Of a stretch of 64,000 nt of DNA, positions 1 to 8,964 are shown in pieces. The stretch's first letter is position 1; each line of letters begins with the position of its first letter. The position numbers and the translations under genes are program-made. Under the pieces are notes generated by a model. That model did not search any database. It was not told the DNA's origin and saw only the letters and a program-made list of their open reading frames with translations. Origin of the DNA: Nakazawaea peltata (taxonomy: Eukaryota > Ascomycota > Pichiomycetes > Alaninales > Pachysolenaceae); the NCBI GenBank assembly GCA_001599355.1, contig BCGQ01000002.1:137554-201553 (forward strand), given 5' to 3'.

Positions 1-546
1 AGAAGGGAAAAAAAAAAGGGTAAAGAGTAAACTTTTGATATCATGTCAGTCGGACGATAGGAACTACATCTCAAACCCGCGATATTTTATTCGGCTGCCA
101 AATTTTTGTATCCGATCAGTAGCCCGAAATCTCTTAATATACTCATTAAGGCTAATTGGATGGTATCTCTTTCTGTGACCCCTCTGCAGCGATCTCCTCC
201 CCACCCCTCTCTGTACATCTCAACTCCTCCTACTGCAGCTTTTTCCCTCACACAACAATATAGCAAGCTATCAGTCCATTGTTCCTACATATCACAAATA
301 CATCAGACTATGTGTCTGTTAAAGTTCATATAAATTTCTTTTGTTGCATATCCTCTGATCATTCCTTTTCGGTGGACCAGTAGTCATGCGGCGATTCCAG
401 ATAACAGAGTAATTTTACCCTTTTAGTCGATTAGTCCGGATACTTGAAGATATTCGCCTTGGGTTGACTCGAGGCGGGATCATATATAAATACAAGGTGC
501 TTTGTAAATTTTCTCTTATTCAGTAAACTATTCAACAGATACCAAT
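1..546 (+). promoter_or_regulatory. Upstream region of the Jen1-type transporter
   Basis: No gene is seen here. The segment starts with an A-run and has pyrimidine-rich stretches around 170-260. A TATA-like sequence (atatataaat) lies at about 482-491, roughly 60 bases before the ATG at 547, as expected for a regulated yeast promoter. Jen1-type carriers are usually glucose-repressed, but I could not assign a clear Mig1 or Cat8 site by eye. The short reading frame at 106-333 has no recognisable features and is not called. Confidence 0.45.
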
Positions 547-2112
547 ATGAGTAATCCTGAGGAGACTTTAGAACACGAGGCCATACTGCCTGTTGGTATG
601 GGTCCTCCAGTCTTTACTAAGAAGGCTATTGCTCGTTATTTCAAAACTAGATTTACCACATTGTTTCCTACTAGACAACAATTACGCTCTAAGAAGCATT
701 TAGTGAACCCTTTCAAGCCTTTAAGACATATGACCAAATCTCAATGGAATTTTTATTTTATAGGTTTTTGGTGTTGGACAATGGATCTGTTTGATTATTT
801 CATGGTTTCTCTCAATGTTTCCACTATGGCTGAGGATTTCGGTGTGACTGTTAAAGATATCAGTTGGGGTATCACTTTAGTGCTCATGTTAAGAACTGTC
901 GGTCTGGTTATTTTCGGTATTCTTGGTGACAAATATGGTAGAAAATGGCCATTGGTCTCTAACATGATCCTTCTTTCTATCTTGCAAATTGGAACTGGTT
1001 TTGTGAAAACTTACAAACAGTTTTTAGGGGTAAGACTGCTTTTCGGTATTGCTATGGGGGGTGTTTTCGGTAATGTTGCAAGTACGGCATTGGAGGATGC
1101 TCCTGCTGAAGCTAGGGGAATTTTGTCTGGTTTTTTGCAACAAGGTTATGCTTTTGGTTACCTTTTAGTCGTCATTTTCCAAAGACTGATCACAGATACC
1201 ACAGCCAAAGGTTGGAGATCTCTCTTCTGGTTTAGTGCCGGTGTTTCTATGATTTTTGTTGTTTGGAGAATTTCAGCTCCTGAAACTAACGGATGGAAAG
1301 CTCAAAAATCTATGGAAAGAGCTTCTCTGGTGACTTCTTTCAGAAACCAAGCTAGAGGTGCTATTAAGACCTACTGGCTTGTGTGTGTGTACCTTATTTT
1401 CCTTATGTCTGGATTCAACTTTAGTTCTCATGGATCTCAAGACTTGTATCCAACTCTTTTAACGAAACAATTGGGTTTTGGTGAAAATAGATCCACAGTT
1501 ACCAATAGTGTTGCTAATTTGGGAGCTCTTCTGGGTGGTGTCACCATGGGACATTTGTCTGATTTCTTGGGTAGAAGATTGACTGTGGCAATTTGCTGTA
1601 TTTTGGGTGGCTGCATGATTTATCCATGGGCCTATTCAAGAGACTCAGGTATTAATGCAGGTGTGTTTTTCTTGCAATTCTTTGTCCAAGGTGGATGGGG
1701 TGTTGTGCCAATTCATCTTTCTGAGTTATCCCCTGCTCATTTTAGGTCCTTTGTCCTGGGTACCAGTTATCAGTTAGGTAACTTAGTCTCTTCTGCTTCT
1801 TCCACTATTGAAGCAACTATTGGTGAAAGATTCCCTATTTATGATGAGAATGGAAACAAGCTCGATGAAGTTTATGATTACTCCAAGGTGATGTCTATCT
1901 TCATGGGATGCGTATTTCTGTATTTGCTCATTGTGGTTATTTTGGGTCCAGAGAACCACGGAGGTTCTCTTATTGCTTCTAACGTCGATAATGCATATCT
2001 GCACACATTGGATGAAGAGAAGCAAGAATTGGATCATGTCGAAAGTATTGAAAGTGCGGATTCCGAAGTTGTTGATGACCAACATGATAAGTCTAGAACT
2101 ATTGAAGTTTGA
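547..2112 (+). CDS. JEN1: Jen1-family monocarboxylate/dicarboxylate-proton symporter
   Basis: Plasma-membrane major facilitator carrier of the Jen1 (sialate:H+ symporter) family, which imports lactate, pyruvate or dicarboxylates with protons. The 521-residue protein has a hydrophilic N-terminus, about 12 hydrophobic segments starting near residue 70, and a hydrophilic acidic tail. Two family marks are visible: the MFS loop GDKYGRKWP after the second or third segment, and the Jen1 signature N-x-x-S-H-x-x-Q-D (N291 to D299) followed by Y-P-T. The ATG follows a TATA-like sequence by about 60 bases. CTG codons at 904 and 1036 read well as alanine. Sequence alone cannot separate the JEN1 (monocarboxylate) from the JEN2 (dicarboxylate) subfamily. 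Confidence 0.9.
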   Translation: MSNPEETLEHEAILPVGMGPPVFTKKAIARYFKTRFTTLFPTRQQLRSKKHLVNPFKPLRHMTKSQWNFYFIGFWCWTMDLFDYFMVSLNVSTMAEDFGVTVKDISWGITLVLMLRTVGLVIFGILGDKYGRKWPLVSNMILLSILQIGTGFVKTYKQFLGVRLLFGIAMGGVFGNVASTALEDAPAEARGILSGFLQQGYAFGYLLVVIFQRLITDTTAKGWRSLFWFSAGVSMIFVVWRISAPETNGWKAQKSMERASLVTSFRNQARGAIKTYWLVCVYLIFLMSGFNFSSHGSQDLYPTLLTKQLGFGENRSTVTNSVANLGALLGGVTMGHLSDFLGRRLTVAICCILGGCMIYPWAYSRDSGINAGVFFLQFFVQGGWGVVPIHLSELSPAHFRSFVLGTSYQLGNLVSSASSTIEATIGERFPIYDENGNKLDEVYDYSKVMSIFMGCVFLYLLIVVILGPENHGGSLIASNVDNAYLHTLDEEKQELDHVESIESADSEVVDDQHDKSRTIEV

Positions 2113-2425
2113 AATTTTATAGTCTTCAGTTCTTCCACTGAAGAAATATGCTATATAATTGTTATTTATTTTTATTTATTCTGTCTTTAATTCAAACGTG
2201 TGGTCTTTTTCTGCTACCCAACCAATTATGTATTATCCTATGTTACGATGGCAAGTGTTCCTTTAGGATTAACCATTATTTGATCAATATCATTTCGAGT
2301 TCAAAAGGGGGTTACATTTGTTTTAACTATTGTATTTGCTAAGATAATACTAAATCTATATAATGCTCATAATATTAATTTAAGTATAATGATAATATTA
2401 AATTTCTTAACACAAAGAAAAGAAC
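2113..2425. other. Intergenic, JEN1 3' side to tRNA-Gly
   Basis: AT-rich spacer holding the 3' end of the transporter transcript. The short frame at 2148-2342 has no homology that I recognise and no promoter context. No gene is called. Confidence 0.5.
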
Positions 2426-2496
2426 GCGCAAATGGTTTAGTGGTAAAATCCAACGTTGCCATCGTTGGGCCCCCGGTTCGATTCCGGGTTTGCGCA
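2426..2496 (+). tRNA. tRNA-Gly (anticodon GCC)
   Basis: Complete 71-base cloverleaf without an intron. The acceptor stem GCGCAAA pairs with TTTGCGC, followed by discriminator A. The D-arm holds the A box (TGGTTTAGTGG). The anticodon stem CAACG/CGTTG closes the loop TTGCCAT with GCC at 2458-2460. The B box is GGTTCGATTCC. It decodes GGC/GGT. It is almost identical to the Saccharomyces cerevisiae tRNA-Gly(GCC) as I recall it. CCA is not encoded. Confidence 0.97.
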
Positions 2497-2505
2497 TTTT
2501 TTTTT
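2497..2505 (+). terminator. Pol III terminator of tRNA-Gly
   Basis: Run of nine T directly after the discriminator base, the standard RNA polymerase III stop. Confidence 0.85.
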
Positions 2506-2589
2506 CGATGAGCCGAACCAGATCAAATATTGAGGGGTGTTTTGAGAATTGGCTACTTATGTTCAGATCATATTTTTTTACTCTATATA

Positions 2590-3849
2590 TTATTCCTGAT
2601 GATTGAGAGCATTGAGCTTATCACTGACTTCGAGTAAGACCTCCTTCAAGTTCCTGGATTCCAATCTTCCAAACAAAACTGCAATTATAAGGTTGACAAT
2701 ACCGGTGACGGTGAGAATTATGGTAAGAATCATGAGCAATACCGAAGACCAAGGCAGTTTGGAAGCCGCAAAGGAAACACCAATGATACATACTACCAGT
2801 AATAAATACGACAAGGCAAAATGCCATAATCTCCAGTTTCTTTGGAAGGGTACTGTTTCCACAAGATAGGAAGAAATCTCATGTTGTAAATCTTTGTAAA
2901 TATCATATTTTGTAGCCAGGGAAAATTCAGCACTCATCAGTTTGGAGGTTATAGGAAGAACTTCTAAGGTGGTTGTGTATGCGAAATGATCCGAATAAGA
3001 ACCTACTCCTGGTATAACTTCAGTGAACTCGACCTTAGCTTGTATTGGCTTTAATCTCTCACCATCGATAAGAGCGTAATCCAATCTACAAGCCTCATCA
3101 GGCCTCCTCTGACTTCTCCAAGTGTTCAAAATCGAGTCACAAGTAGTTCCACCCACCGATATCTGCATTTCAGGGGACAAACTAGCTATCTCTTCTAATG
3201 TTTGAACTCCATTTACCAATTCCCAACTATCTTTCAATCCCACATCTTCAAGAATTCTATAAGGAAGGGAACCAGGCCTCGAATTTAAATCACCTACAAT
3301 GACAACAGCATATCCAGCTTTGGAGAAATTAGAAGCCAACTCAGCAAAGTCCCACAGTTGGCAAGCTCGATGAGTAGAATAAGCGGCATCTCCATGAAGA
3401 CCATAGGGAGCATGCATATGAGAATTCATAATCACAATAGGAGAAGAATCCGGAGTCACAGGCTTCAATTTAGTGATGGCAACACCTTTACCAACGTACC
3501 AATCACCTCTAAAGAAAGCAGATGGACGTCCATTGATCGGGAATCTGTACAAAAAGGTGGACTCGATTGGAATCTTGGAAAGAATCAGCAAACCAGGCCC
3601 TGTAAGAATCCCCGATGAGAACCATCTCCGATATGGATAACGCTGTGAACAAACCATATCGATATAATCCCAGTCCTCCTGGCACCAAATCTCCTGTAAC
3701 AGCACCACATCATACTCATGATTCTCCGATGACGCCAACTGGTCCAGCAATTTAGACAATCTCAGCTTCCTATTCTTAGAGACATATTTCAATCCCCAAG
3801 TATTGAAGGTCAATAATTTGATGGATGGGTTTTTTTTCTCAGCGCTCAT
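2590..3849 (-). CDS. ISC1: Inositol phosphosphingolipid phospholipase C (neutral sphingomyelinase)
   Basis: Hydrolyses inositol phosphosphingolipids to ceramides. In yeast it acts at the ER and mitochondria. The 419-residue protein carries the endonuclease/exonuclease/phosphatase fold: N16 in TFNTWGL, metal ligand E53 in LLQEIWC, H144/H146 in MNSHMHAP, D187/N189 in GDLNSRPGS, and the general-base motif SDHF near residue 285. The phosphatidylserine-responsive loop GKGVAI is at about 120-125. Two membrane segments follow near residues 340-395, as in Isc1. Two CTG codons (residues 88 and 165, minus-strand codons at 3586-3588 and 3355-3357) sit where S. cerevisiae Isc1 has Ala (GPGLAILSK and CQAWDF). 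It is transcribed divergently from SPC25, with about 250 bases between the two starts. Confidence 0.96.
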   Translation of the reverse strand: MSAEKKNPSIKLLTFNTWGLKYVSKNRKLRLSKLLDQLASSENHEYDVVLLQEIWCQEDWDYIDMVCSQRYPYRRWFSSGILTGPGLLILSKIPIESTFLYRFPINGRPSAFFRGDWYVGKGVAITKLKPVTPDSSPIVIMNSHMHAPYGLHGDAAYSTHRACQLWDFAELASNFSKAGYAVVIVGDLNSRPGSLPYRILEDVGLKDSWELVNGVQTLEEIASLSPEMQISVGGTTCDSILNTWRSQRRPDEACRLDYALIDGERLKPIQAKVEFTEVIPGVGSYSDHFAYTTTLEVLPITSKLMSAEFSLATKYDIYKDLQHEISSYLVETVPFQRNWRLWHFALSYLLLVVCIIGVSFAASKLPWSSVLLMILTIILTVTGIVNLIIAVLFGRLESRNLKEVLLEVSDKLNALNHQE

Positions 3850-4102
3850 GACTAACTGACCCTATTAACTAATAAAATCACAACACCAACAAATACACAC
3901 CGCAATTTCGCTCTTATTCACTGGCCACCTCTTTCTACTGCCATTCTGGCAGAGCTGGCCCAGCACAAATTTTAAGCGGCGCATAGAAAAACACGCTAAC
4001 AAAACCAAATCAAAACAAAAAACATAACAAAGAAGCGATTGGATTGAGAGTTGACCAGAACAGGAGAGAGCGCTGATAGAAGAAAAGAGGAGCTAAGACA
4101 AG

Positions 4103-4810
4103 ATGAGCGAACTACCGGCACTTGAGTACTTCAACAATGATCTCACGGAGCAGATGAAGACATTTACGACGATGTTCAACCAGAGGATGAATGAGAGTAA
4201 GAATGATTTGGTGATAAACAAGGATCGATATTTGAATATTCTCAATGATCTTAAGGGTCAGCAACTGGCGTTGATGGACCAGATCGAGGTTTTGAACAAG
4301 AAATACAGCTCTTTGGAGAAGATAAGTGCTGCGGAGGTGGAGGATCTTCAGCAGGCCAAGTTGAAGAACGATGAGATGGTGTTACAGAAACAACAATATG
4401 AACTGACCAAGAAGGATTTGGAGCTGAAGGTGAACTCTTTGACCCAGCAAGTGAGTGATAAGAGACTGGAATTGCAAAATTTGAATGAGAAGTTGGTAGA
4501 GAATAAACGTTTGAATGTAATGGAGGTCAATAGATTCGAGACATATTTGGGTTTACAAATCGATGGGTTAGGTGAGGATTTGTTGAAATTCAAGTTCAAG
4601 AATGTTGATGCCGATAATTATGATAAGGTTGTATGGTTTACTTTGGATCTATCACAAGGTTCTTATAAAGTGCAGGAGTCGGATCCTAAATTGCTGGATG
4701 AAGAGGTGTTGCAAATTGAGACAAATTTCAACGACCATAAGAGCTTAGCTAAGTTCTTGAAGGAGATGAGGGCTGCTTTGGCTTCTGCCAACTCTTCCAC
4801 TCTGAAATGA
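4103..4810 (+). CDS. SPC25: Kinetochore Ndc80-complex subunit Spc25
   Basis: 235-residue protein with a long heptad-rich coiled coil (about residues 20-145) and a small globular end. This is the architecture of Spc25, which pairs with Spc24 to anchor the Ndc80 complex to the inner kinetochore. The C-terminal part (FETYLGLQIDGL, then FKFKNVD, then VVWFTLDL and a Y-x-V followed by DPKLL) follows the RWD-like globular domain pattern of Spc25. The ATG at 4103 is preceded by an A/G-rich leader. Divergent from ISC1. Identification rests on architecture and the RWD pattern, because the coiled coil itself is not diagnostic. Confidence 0.8.
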   Translation: MSELPALEYFNNDLTEQMKTFTTMFNQRMNESKNDLVINKDRYLNILNDLKGQQLALMDQIEVLNKKYSSLEKISAAEVEDLQQAKLKNDEMVLQKQQYELTKKDLELKVNSLTQQVSDKRLELQNLNEKLVENKRLNVMEVNRFETYLGLQIDGLGEDLLKFKFKNVDADNYDKVVWFTLDLSQGSYKVQESDPKLLDEEVLQIETNFNDHKSLAKFLKEMRAALASANSSTLK

Positions 4811-5240
4811 TCACATGAATCTGCAATGCCGTTACGTATATTTTTATATATTTATTTCCGTTAGCTTTTTAGTTCTTATTCTTTACATGCATTAATAAAG
4901 ACAGTTTTTAAGTTGTTATAGTTCAAGATTATGGTAGAGTAGATCATATGGAATGCTTACTATGGTGATTGAAGTTGATAGCTGGCCAAACGGCACCCTT
5001 CAAAAGGTGCTTCGAATCGGTATTTTGAAATGAACAACGAAATTACAGAGATGAGGAAAGACTTAGGAAAAGCATTGCCATGAGCAGATTTATCACCCTC
5101 CAAAGGTTATTTTCCTTTCTTTAACAATCAACTTGTTCATACAAATATTTGAGTAATATTGAATTTAATTCCACCAAGTGGATATGGTAGAAGGTTCATT
5201 CTGAATGTGTTAAGAGTTGACCAAAATCGCATCAAGAATT
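4811..5240. other. Intergenic before the tRNA-Lys cluster
   Basis: AT-rich spacer with the SPC25 3' region. I looked for tRNA boxes and saw only a degenerate B-box-like patch near 5019-5026 with no cloverleaf around it. No gene is called. Confidence 0.5.
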
Positions 5241-5327
5241 GCCTGGCTAGCTCAATCGGTAGAGCGTTTGACTCTTAAGTTACAGTTAGACATCAAAAGG
5301 TTGCGGGTTCAAGCCCCGCGTCGGGCT
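5241..5327 (+). tRNA. tRNA-Lys (anticodon CTT), copy 1, with 14-base intron
   Basis: Acceptor stem GCCTGGC pairs with GTCGGGC, discriminator T. The anticodon stem TTTGA/TCAAA brackets the loop CTCTTA-A with CTT in the anticodon position, so it reads AAG. The loop is interrupted after position 37 by a 14-base intron (5278-5291), the canonical site for a yeast tRNA intron. The mature length is 73. The B box is GGTTCAAGCCC. The 11 bases to copy 2 (ttctttcttct) contain no T-run longer than three. S. cerevisiae has an intron in tRNA-Lys(TTT) but not in tRNA-Lys(CTT). Confidence 0.95.
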
Positions 5328-5338
5328 TTCTTTCTTCT

Positions 5339-5423
5339 GCCTGGCTAGCTCAATCGGTAGAGCGTTTGACTCTTATGATAAACAGATATCAAAAGGTTGC
5401 GGGTTCAAGCCCCGCGTCGGGCT
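5339..5423 (+). tRNA. tRNA-Lys (anticodon CTT), copy 2, with 12-base intron
   Basis: Exons are base-for-base identical to copy 1, but the intron is 12 bases (tgataaacagat, 5376-5387) and shares little with its neighbours. Mature length 73. The spacer to copy 3 is 13 bases (ctttaaatatcta) with at most three T in a row, so no usable Pol III terminator separates it from copy 3. Confidence 0.95.
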
Positions 5424-5436
5424 CTTTAAATATCTA

Positions 5437-5523
5437 GCCTGGCTAGCTCAATCGGTAGAGCGTTTGACTCTTAAGATATAGTTAGATATCAAAAGGTTGC
5501 GGGTTCAAGCCCCGCGTCGGGCT
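5437..5523 (+). tRNA. tRNA-Lys (anticodon CTT), copy 3, with 14-base intron
   Basis: Exons identical to copies 1 and 2. The 14-base intron (agatatagttagat, 5474-5487) is related to that of copy 1 but not identical. It is followed within 15 bases by the only strong T-run in the cluster (5537-5546). Confidence 0.95.
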
Positions 5524-5536
5524 TTATATTACAATA

Positions 5537-5546
5537 TTTTTTTTTT
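5537..5546 (+). terminator. Pol III terminator after the tRNA-Lys array
   Basis: Ten consecutive T. It is the first T-run of four or more downstream of any of the three tRNA-Lys copies, so it probably serves the whole array. Confidence 0.7.
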
Positions 5547-5559
5547 GCAACTATTCAAT

Positions 5560-7341
5560 TTAAATAAGCAGATATAATTCTATAGATAAACTCATGATAA
5601 TGACAACCCACCAACAAGCAACCAGTGTAGAGCCCATTTTCTTTCCTATTTTCCAGTCATTTCGAGGTACAACTAAAATATATAAAACCAAAACGAAACA
5701 AAGCCCCAGGCAACTGAGTTTCAAATTCTGTGAAACCTCGAATTTTATCGAGTGGGTGTTCTTTCTTACCATTGTTATAATTCCATTCATTCCCACTCCT
5801 AATAAGATGTAAAGTAATGGAGCACCGAAACAAGCATTAAGACCTGTAATATGAAGTCCTACCCTGGCTAATGAAACGTTACTAATTAAATCACCCACAG
5901 AATTTCCTAATGATAAAACGGTGAGCCCCAAAAGAGACTCATCGATATTCAAGAAAAGGCCTATATGCTTCAAGACCAGGACAACTAAGCCCGTAGATAA
6001 AGTGATAAAGTTCAAGATAGTGACAAATCCAACTAAGTTAATGATAAAGACATGTGTACTGGTGGTGAGAAATTTTTTTAAAATCAAATTACCCCCAAAA
6101 ATTATTACCCCCAAAACAAGGCTCCATGTGAATGATAACCGGAAAACATTCCGGAACAAAAAAGGCAATAACCAAGTCTGCACAAATGCAAAAAGATTCA
6201 ATTTATGATCGAGTTCCAGCTTCTCGATGACCAGAAGATCATGAAAGCTGACCGCATGTGAGGTTATGTGGATTGTGGTATCGTTCTCTTTTGGTTGAGC
6301 AGCCAAAGGCACAACTAACTGTAAGACGACTTTTATCGGCAATGTGATATAGTGTAAAACGACATGAGTATTTCCCCTAGAAACTAAAGAGTTGAAAGCT
6401 CCTAACAATAAATGCGGAGATTTAGTATCATTTGTTCCGTTTGAATTGATTGTCATGTAGTCTAAAGTGGAGTGTCGCTGGAGTAAATGCAGCTGTTCAG
6501 AGTTGTCAAACTCCTGAATCAGAAGTTTCAAATCAAAAGAAGTGTTATTCTCCAAATATCTGTGGAGCTTTGCCAAGTACTCATGTGTTAAATTGGTGTT
6601 TTGCAAGATTACAGCGGATGACAGTCTCGAAATCGTCACAGGACCTGAAATATCTATATGAGCAAAATCAGGAGCTGCTATTTCTTCTATATCAGGGGAT
6701 CTGTCGGAATGTGACGGGAGGAAGATTAAATAGCTGAGATACAGTAAGTATAGGCAACACATAGCTATACATTCGAAAATATTCAATACTCCATCATGAA
6801 TAAATATGAAACTAATGCAAAGCAATGAGGCGAAAAAAAAGATGTCCGTAATAAACTCTTGTGGATGAACTCTAAACGGCTTCACGACTCCCATGAAACC
6901 TATGACGAAACTGACTAGAAACAAAGAGCTTCCTATTAATTCTCCGATCAGTAATGTGGTAGAATCTTGAGACATAGCCTGGTAAGTAGAGAATAAATCG
7001 GTCGACCCATTACCCAAAGAAAGCAAAGTCATACCACTAATCTTTTCACTGATATGACAGTATAATGAAATGTTCTGTAATGTGGGAGACAAGAAATCCG
7101 AAGATATAGTGCCAATTGTGATGAATAACAATACCAAGAAAACTAAAAGCCCCATAATTATGACAGGCGTCGATATGCTCAGTGGTGATGTGCAATAATA
7201 CAATCGAGCTAGCTGATAATTAAACATGTTTCCCTTGCTTGCACAATGAGTCGTGATATAGTCACAAACCTCCTGAGATCTATTGTTCGCGGGTATCTGG
7301 CACACATCTTCGAGCCAGTACATACTACCCCTACTCATCAT
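5560..7341 (-). CDS. Putative sodium/calcium exchanger (NCX/CAX superfamily, Ydl206w type)
   Basis: Integral membrane protein of 593 residues counted from the ATG at 7341; the in-frame codon just before it is GTG. Two exchanger repeats are visible. The first has the alpha-1 motif SLGNGSTDLF near residue 108, and the second has the alpha-2 motif SLGNSVGDLISN near residue 480. Hydrophobic segments flank both, and a long hydrophilic loop (about residues 215-360) lies between them. This is the layout of the NCLX/NCKX6-like group that includes S. cerevisiae Ydl206w. The N-terminal region has several Cys, as in related lumenal segments. Ion preference and membrane (vacuole, Golgi or mitochondria) cannot be told from sequence. 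Confidence 0.8.
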   Translation of the reverse strand: MMSRGSMYWLEDVCQIPANNRSQEVCDYITTHCASKGNMFNYQLARLYYCTSPLSISTPVIIMGLLVFLVLLFITIGTISSDFLSPTLQNISLYCHISEKISGMTLLSLGNGSTDLFSTYQAMSQDSTTLLIGELIGSSLFLVSFVIGFMGVVKPFRVHPQEFITDIFFFASLLCISFIFIHDGVLNIFECIAMCCLYLLYLSYLIFLPSHSDRSPDIEEIAAPDFAHIDISGPVTISRLSSAVILQNTNLTHEYLAKLHRYLENNTSFDLKLLIQEFDNSEQLHLLQRHSTLDYMTINSNGTNDTKSPHLLLGAFNSLVSRGNTHVVLHYITLPIKVVLQLVVPLAAQPKENDTTIHITSHAVSFHDLLVIEKLELDHKLNLFAFVQTWLLPFLFRNVFRLSFTWSLVLGVIIFGGNLILKKFLTTSTHVFIINLVGFVTILNFITLSTGLVVLVLKHIGLFLNIDESLLGLTVLSLGNSVGDLISNVSLARVGLHITGLNACFGAPLLYILLGVGMNGIITMVRKNTHSIKFEVSQNLKLSCLGLCFVLVLYILVVPRNDWKIGKKMGSTLVACWWVVIIMSLSIELYLLI

Positions 7342-7473
7342 CACTGCCCTTCAAACTCTTATCAGCAGCAAACAATGATTTTCCCTACTTATAGTTTTAC
7401 TAGAGATTTTTTCGCTATCGTTTCAGATCTGCGATTTCAGATGCGCTTGGTATTAAGAGTATTATAAATAAGG

Positions 7474-8037
7474 TTAGTCGAGGAGGGGTCTCGTTTCCTG
7501 CTGCGGCTGTTTAGCGAGTAAATTTGATGCGATTTTTATATCTTCATAAATTTCGTAGATCAAGGTATCGACGTTAATGAATTTAAGTTCTGGTCGGAGA
7601 TAGCCCAAGATGACATAGTCCATGCTTGCACCGTAAAAGTTGTGCTTAAATTTGTGCATAATATGAATTTCGACAGCTTTCTCCTTGAGATCACTATAAG
7701 TTGGATTCCAACCGAGCGACATAACCATTGGGAGGACATGTAATTCCTCACCCTCTAACTTTGCTCCGTAGTTGAACTCTTTTTTATCGCTATTAAAAGA
7801 TGTCGGCTTGTCGACTGGATGAACCCGACACCATCCGTAATATACCCCTGTGTCCAATTCCGATATAGTTTTATTGATTGGTACATTGGCCGTAGGAACC
7901 CCTAACTCAGATGAGCCCCTTCCAAATCCTGAGTTGATTGGTTGATCTTTGAAAATAAGCGGGAAAGGTTCAACCAAAGGATACTCATCTGGTCTTACAG
8001 TCAAGGCAGAAGTGAAAACACCGTTAGTAGAAGCCAT
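7474..8037 (-). CDS. FMN1: Riboflavin kinase
   Basis: Phosphorylates riboflavin to FMN, the first step in making FMN and FAD. The 187-residue protein shows the family motif GFGRGSSELGVPTAN (about residues 36-51; the PTAN binds the nucleotide and metal). It also has GVYYGW, then MSLGWNPTY, the catalytic glutamate in VEIHIMHKF, and the C-terminal FYGA...LGYLRPEL. Single-domain length fits the eukaryotic enzyme. It is transcribed toward the exchanger gene. Confidence 0.95.
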   Translation of the reverse strand: MASTNGVFTSALTVRPDEYPLVEPFPLIFKDQPINSGFGRGSSELGVPTANVPINKTISELDTGVYYGWCRVHPVDKPTSFNSDKKEFNYGAKLEGEELHVLPMVMSLGWNPTYSDLKEKAVEIHIMHKFKHNFYGASMDYVILGYLRPELKFINVDTLIYEIYEDIKIASNLLAKQPQQETRPLLD

Positions 8038-8431
8038 TAGATCTTGTGATGTGGAGTACCAAGGAGTCCTTTGGATGACAAATCTTTGAAGAAAGATCGA
8101 GAAAAAGTCGTAAATAAAGAACGAATTTGATAATTGATAATTTGCTCTTGATGGCGGTTAGACATACTGGTAGGGTAGGACTTGAGAAGGAATAGTAGGT
8201 AATGCAAGGGTGTAGAAGAACAGTACTGTGTATATATGCTGCGTATAGAAAGACATGCATTAGGGATATGTACTGAACAATAAATTAATCCCAGAAATCG
8301 CCCTAAAAGTAAGTGCCTGGATTGATTCCAAATAAAAATTTATTAATCTAATCAGTTTGTCAGATGACCCACCCAGATTTTTAATGATTTACTCCGATAA
8401 ATCACAAAAGCTCACCCAGTGGCTTTTATTG

Positions 8432-8438
8432 TCGTATA
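8432..8438 (+). promoter_or_regulatory. Sterol response element-like site 1 (TCGTATA)
   Basis: Exact match to the seven-base core bound by Upc2/Ecm22 in yeast ergosterol genes, 526 bases before the ERG25 ATG. Confidence 0.5.
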
Positions 8439-8507
8439 CAAATTATAAACGAGGTGCATGAAGATGAGGATCAAAATACGCATCTCCCTGATTTATTATT
8501 ATGCTCA

Positions 8508-8514
8508 TCGTATA
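8508..8514 (+). promoter_or_regulatory. Sterol response element-like site 2 (TCGTATA)
   Basis: Second exact TCGTATA, 450 bases before the ERG25 ATG and 76 bases from site 1. Confidence 0.5.
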
Positions 8515-8828
8515 TAAAATTATTTTATACGCGACAAATTAAATATTTTCACTCCAGGCTTATGGCAGCAGACTATTTTTAAGTAAGGTTTGATAAAACA
8601 ATTGCTTCTTTGAGGTGTTTAATTAATTTTACTGAAATATATAAACTTGCATCTGTACCCGATTCGCAAAATTCGGATTCTTTCTCTCTTTGTAATCAAA
8701 TCTTTATTCTACTTCATTTTGCAAACCAGGAACGTTTCTCATCAACTGAACAAACGCCCCCAAAACGCCCCCATCTTCCCAAAGGCCTTGCAATAACTGA
8801 ATAAAAATTTTCCCATACTCAGATTTTA

Positions 8829-8835
8829 TATACGA
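8829..8835 (-). promoter_or_regulatory. Sterol response element-like site 3 (TATACGA, reverse)
   Basis: Exact reverse-complement copy of the same core, 129 bases before the ERG25 ATG, within the range usual for a yeast activator site. Confidence 0.55.
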
Positions 8836-8964
8836 ATTCAACTTCCCTCGCGAAAAACACCAAAACAAAGGAAAAATTCCCTGGTTTGGAAGAAAAAATT
8901 CACGCCGAGCACTTTTAAAGACGAGACACGATAAGACCATAGAGATAGATCGAGCAGTTAAAGG

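Larger units (their letters stand above)
8038..8964. other. Shared upstream region of FMN1 and ERG25
   Basis: A divergent 0.93-kb intergenic region, AT-rich, with no gene visible. It holds three exact copies of the sterol-response core TCGTATA, listed separately. The last stretch before ERG25 (8850-8960) is A-rich, as is usual for a yeast leader. Confidence 0.5.

Noticed and set aside
5010-5060. Degenerate tRNA or B-box remnant upstream of the tRNA-Lys array
   Set aside because: Only a partial B-box-like string is present; no stems or A box.
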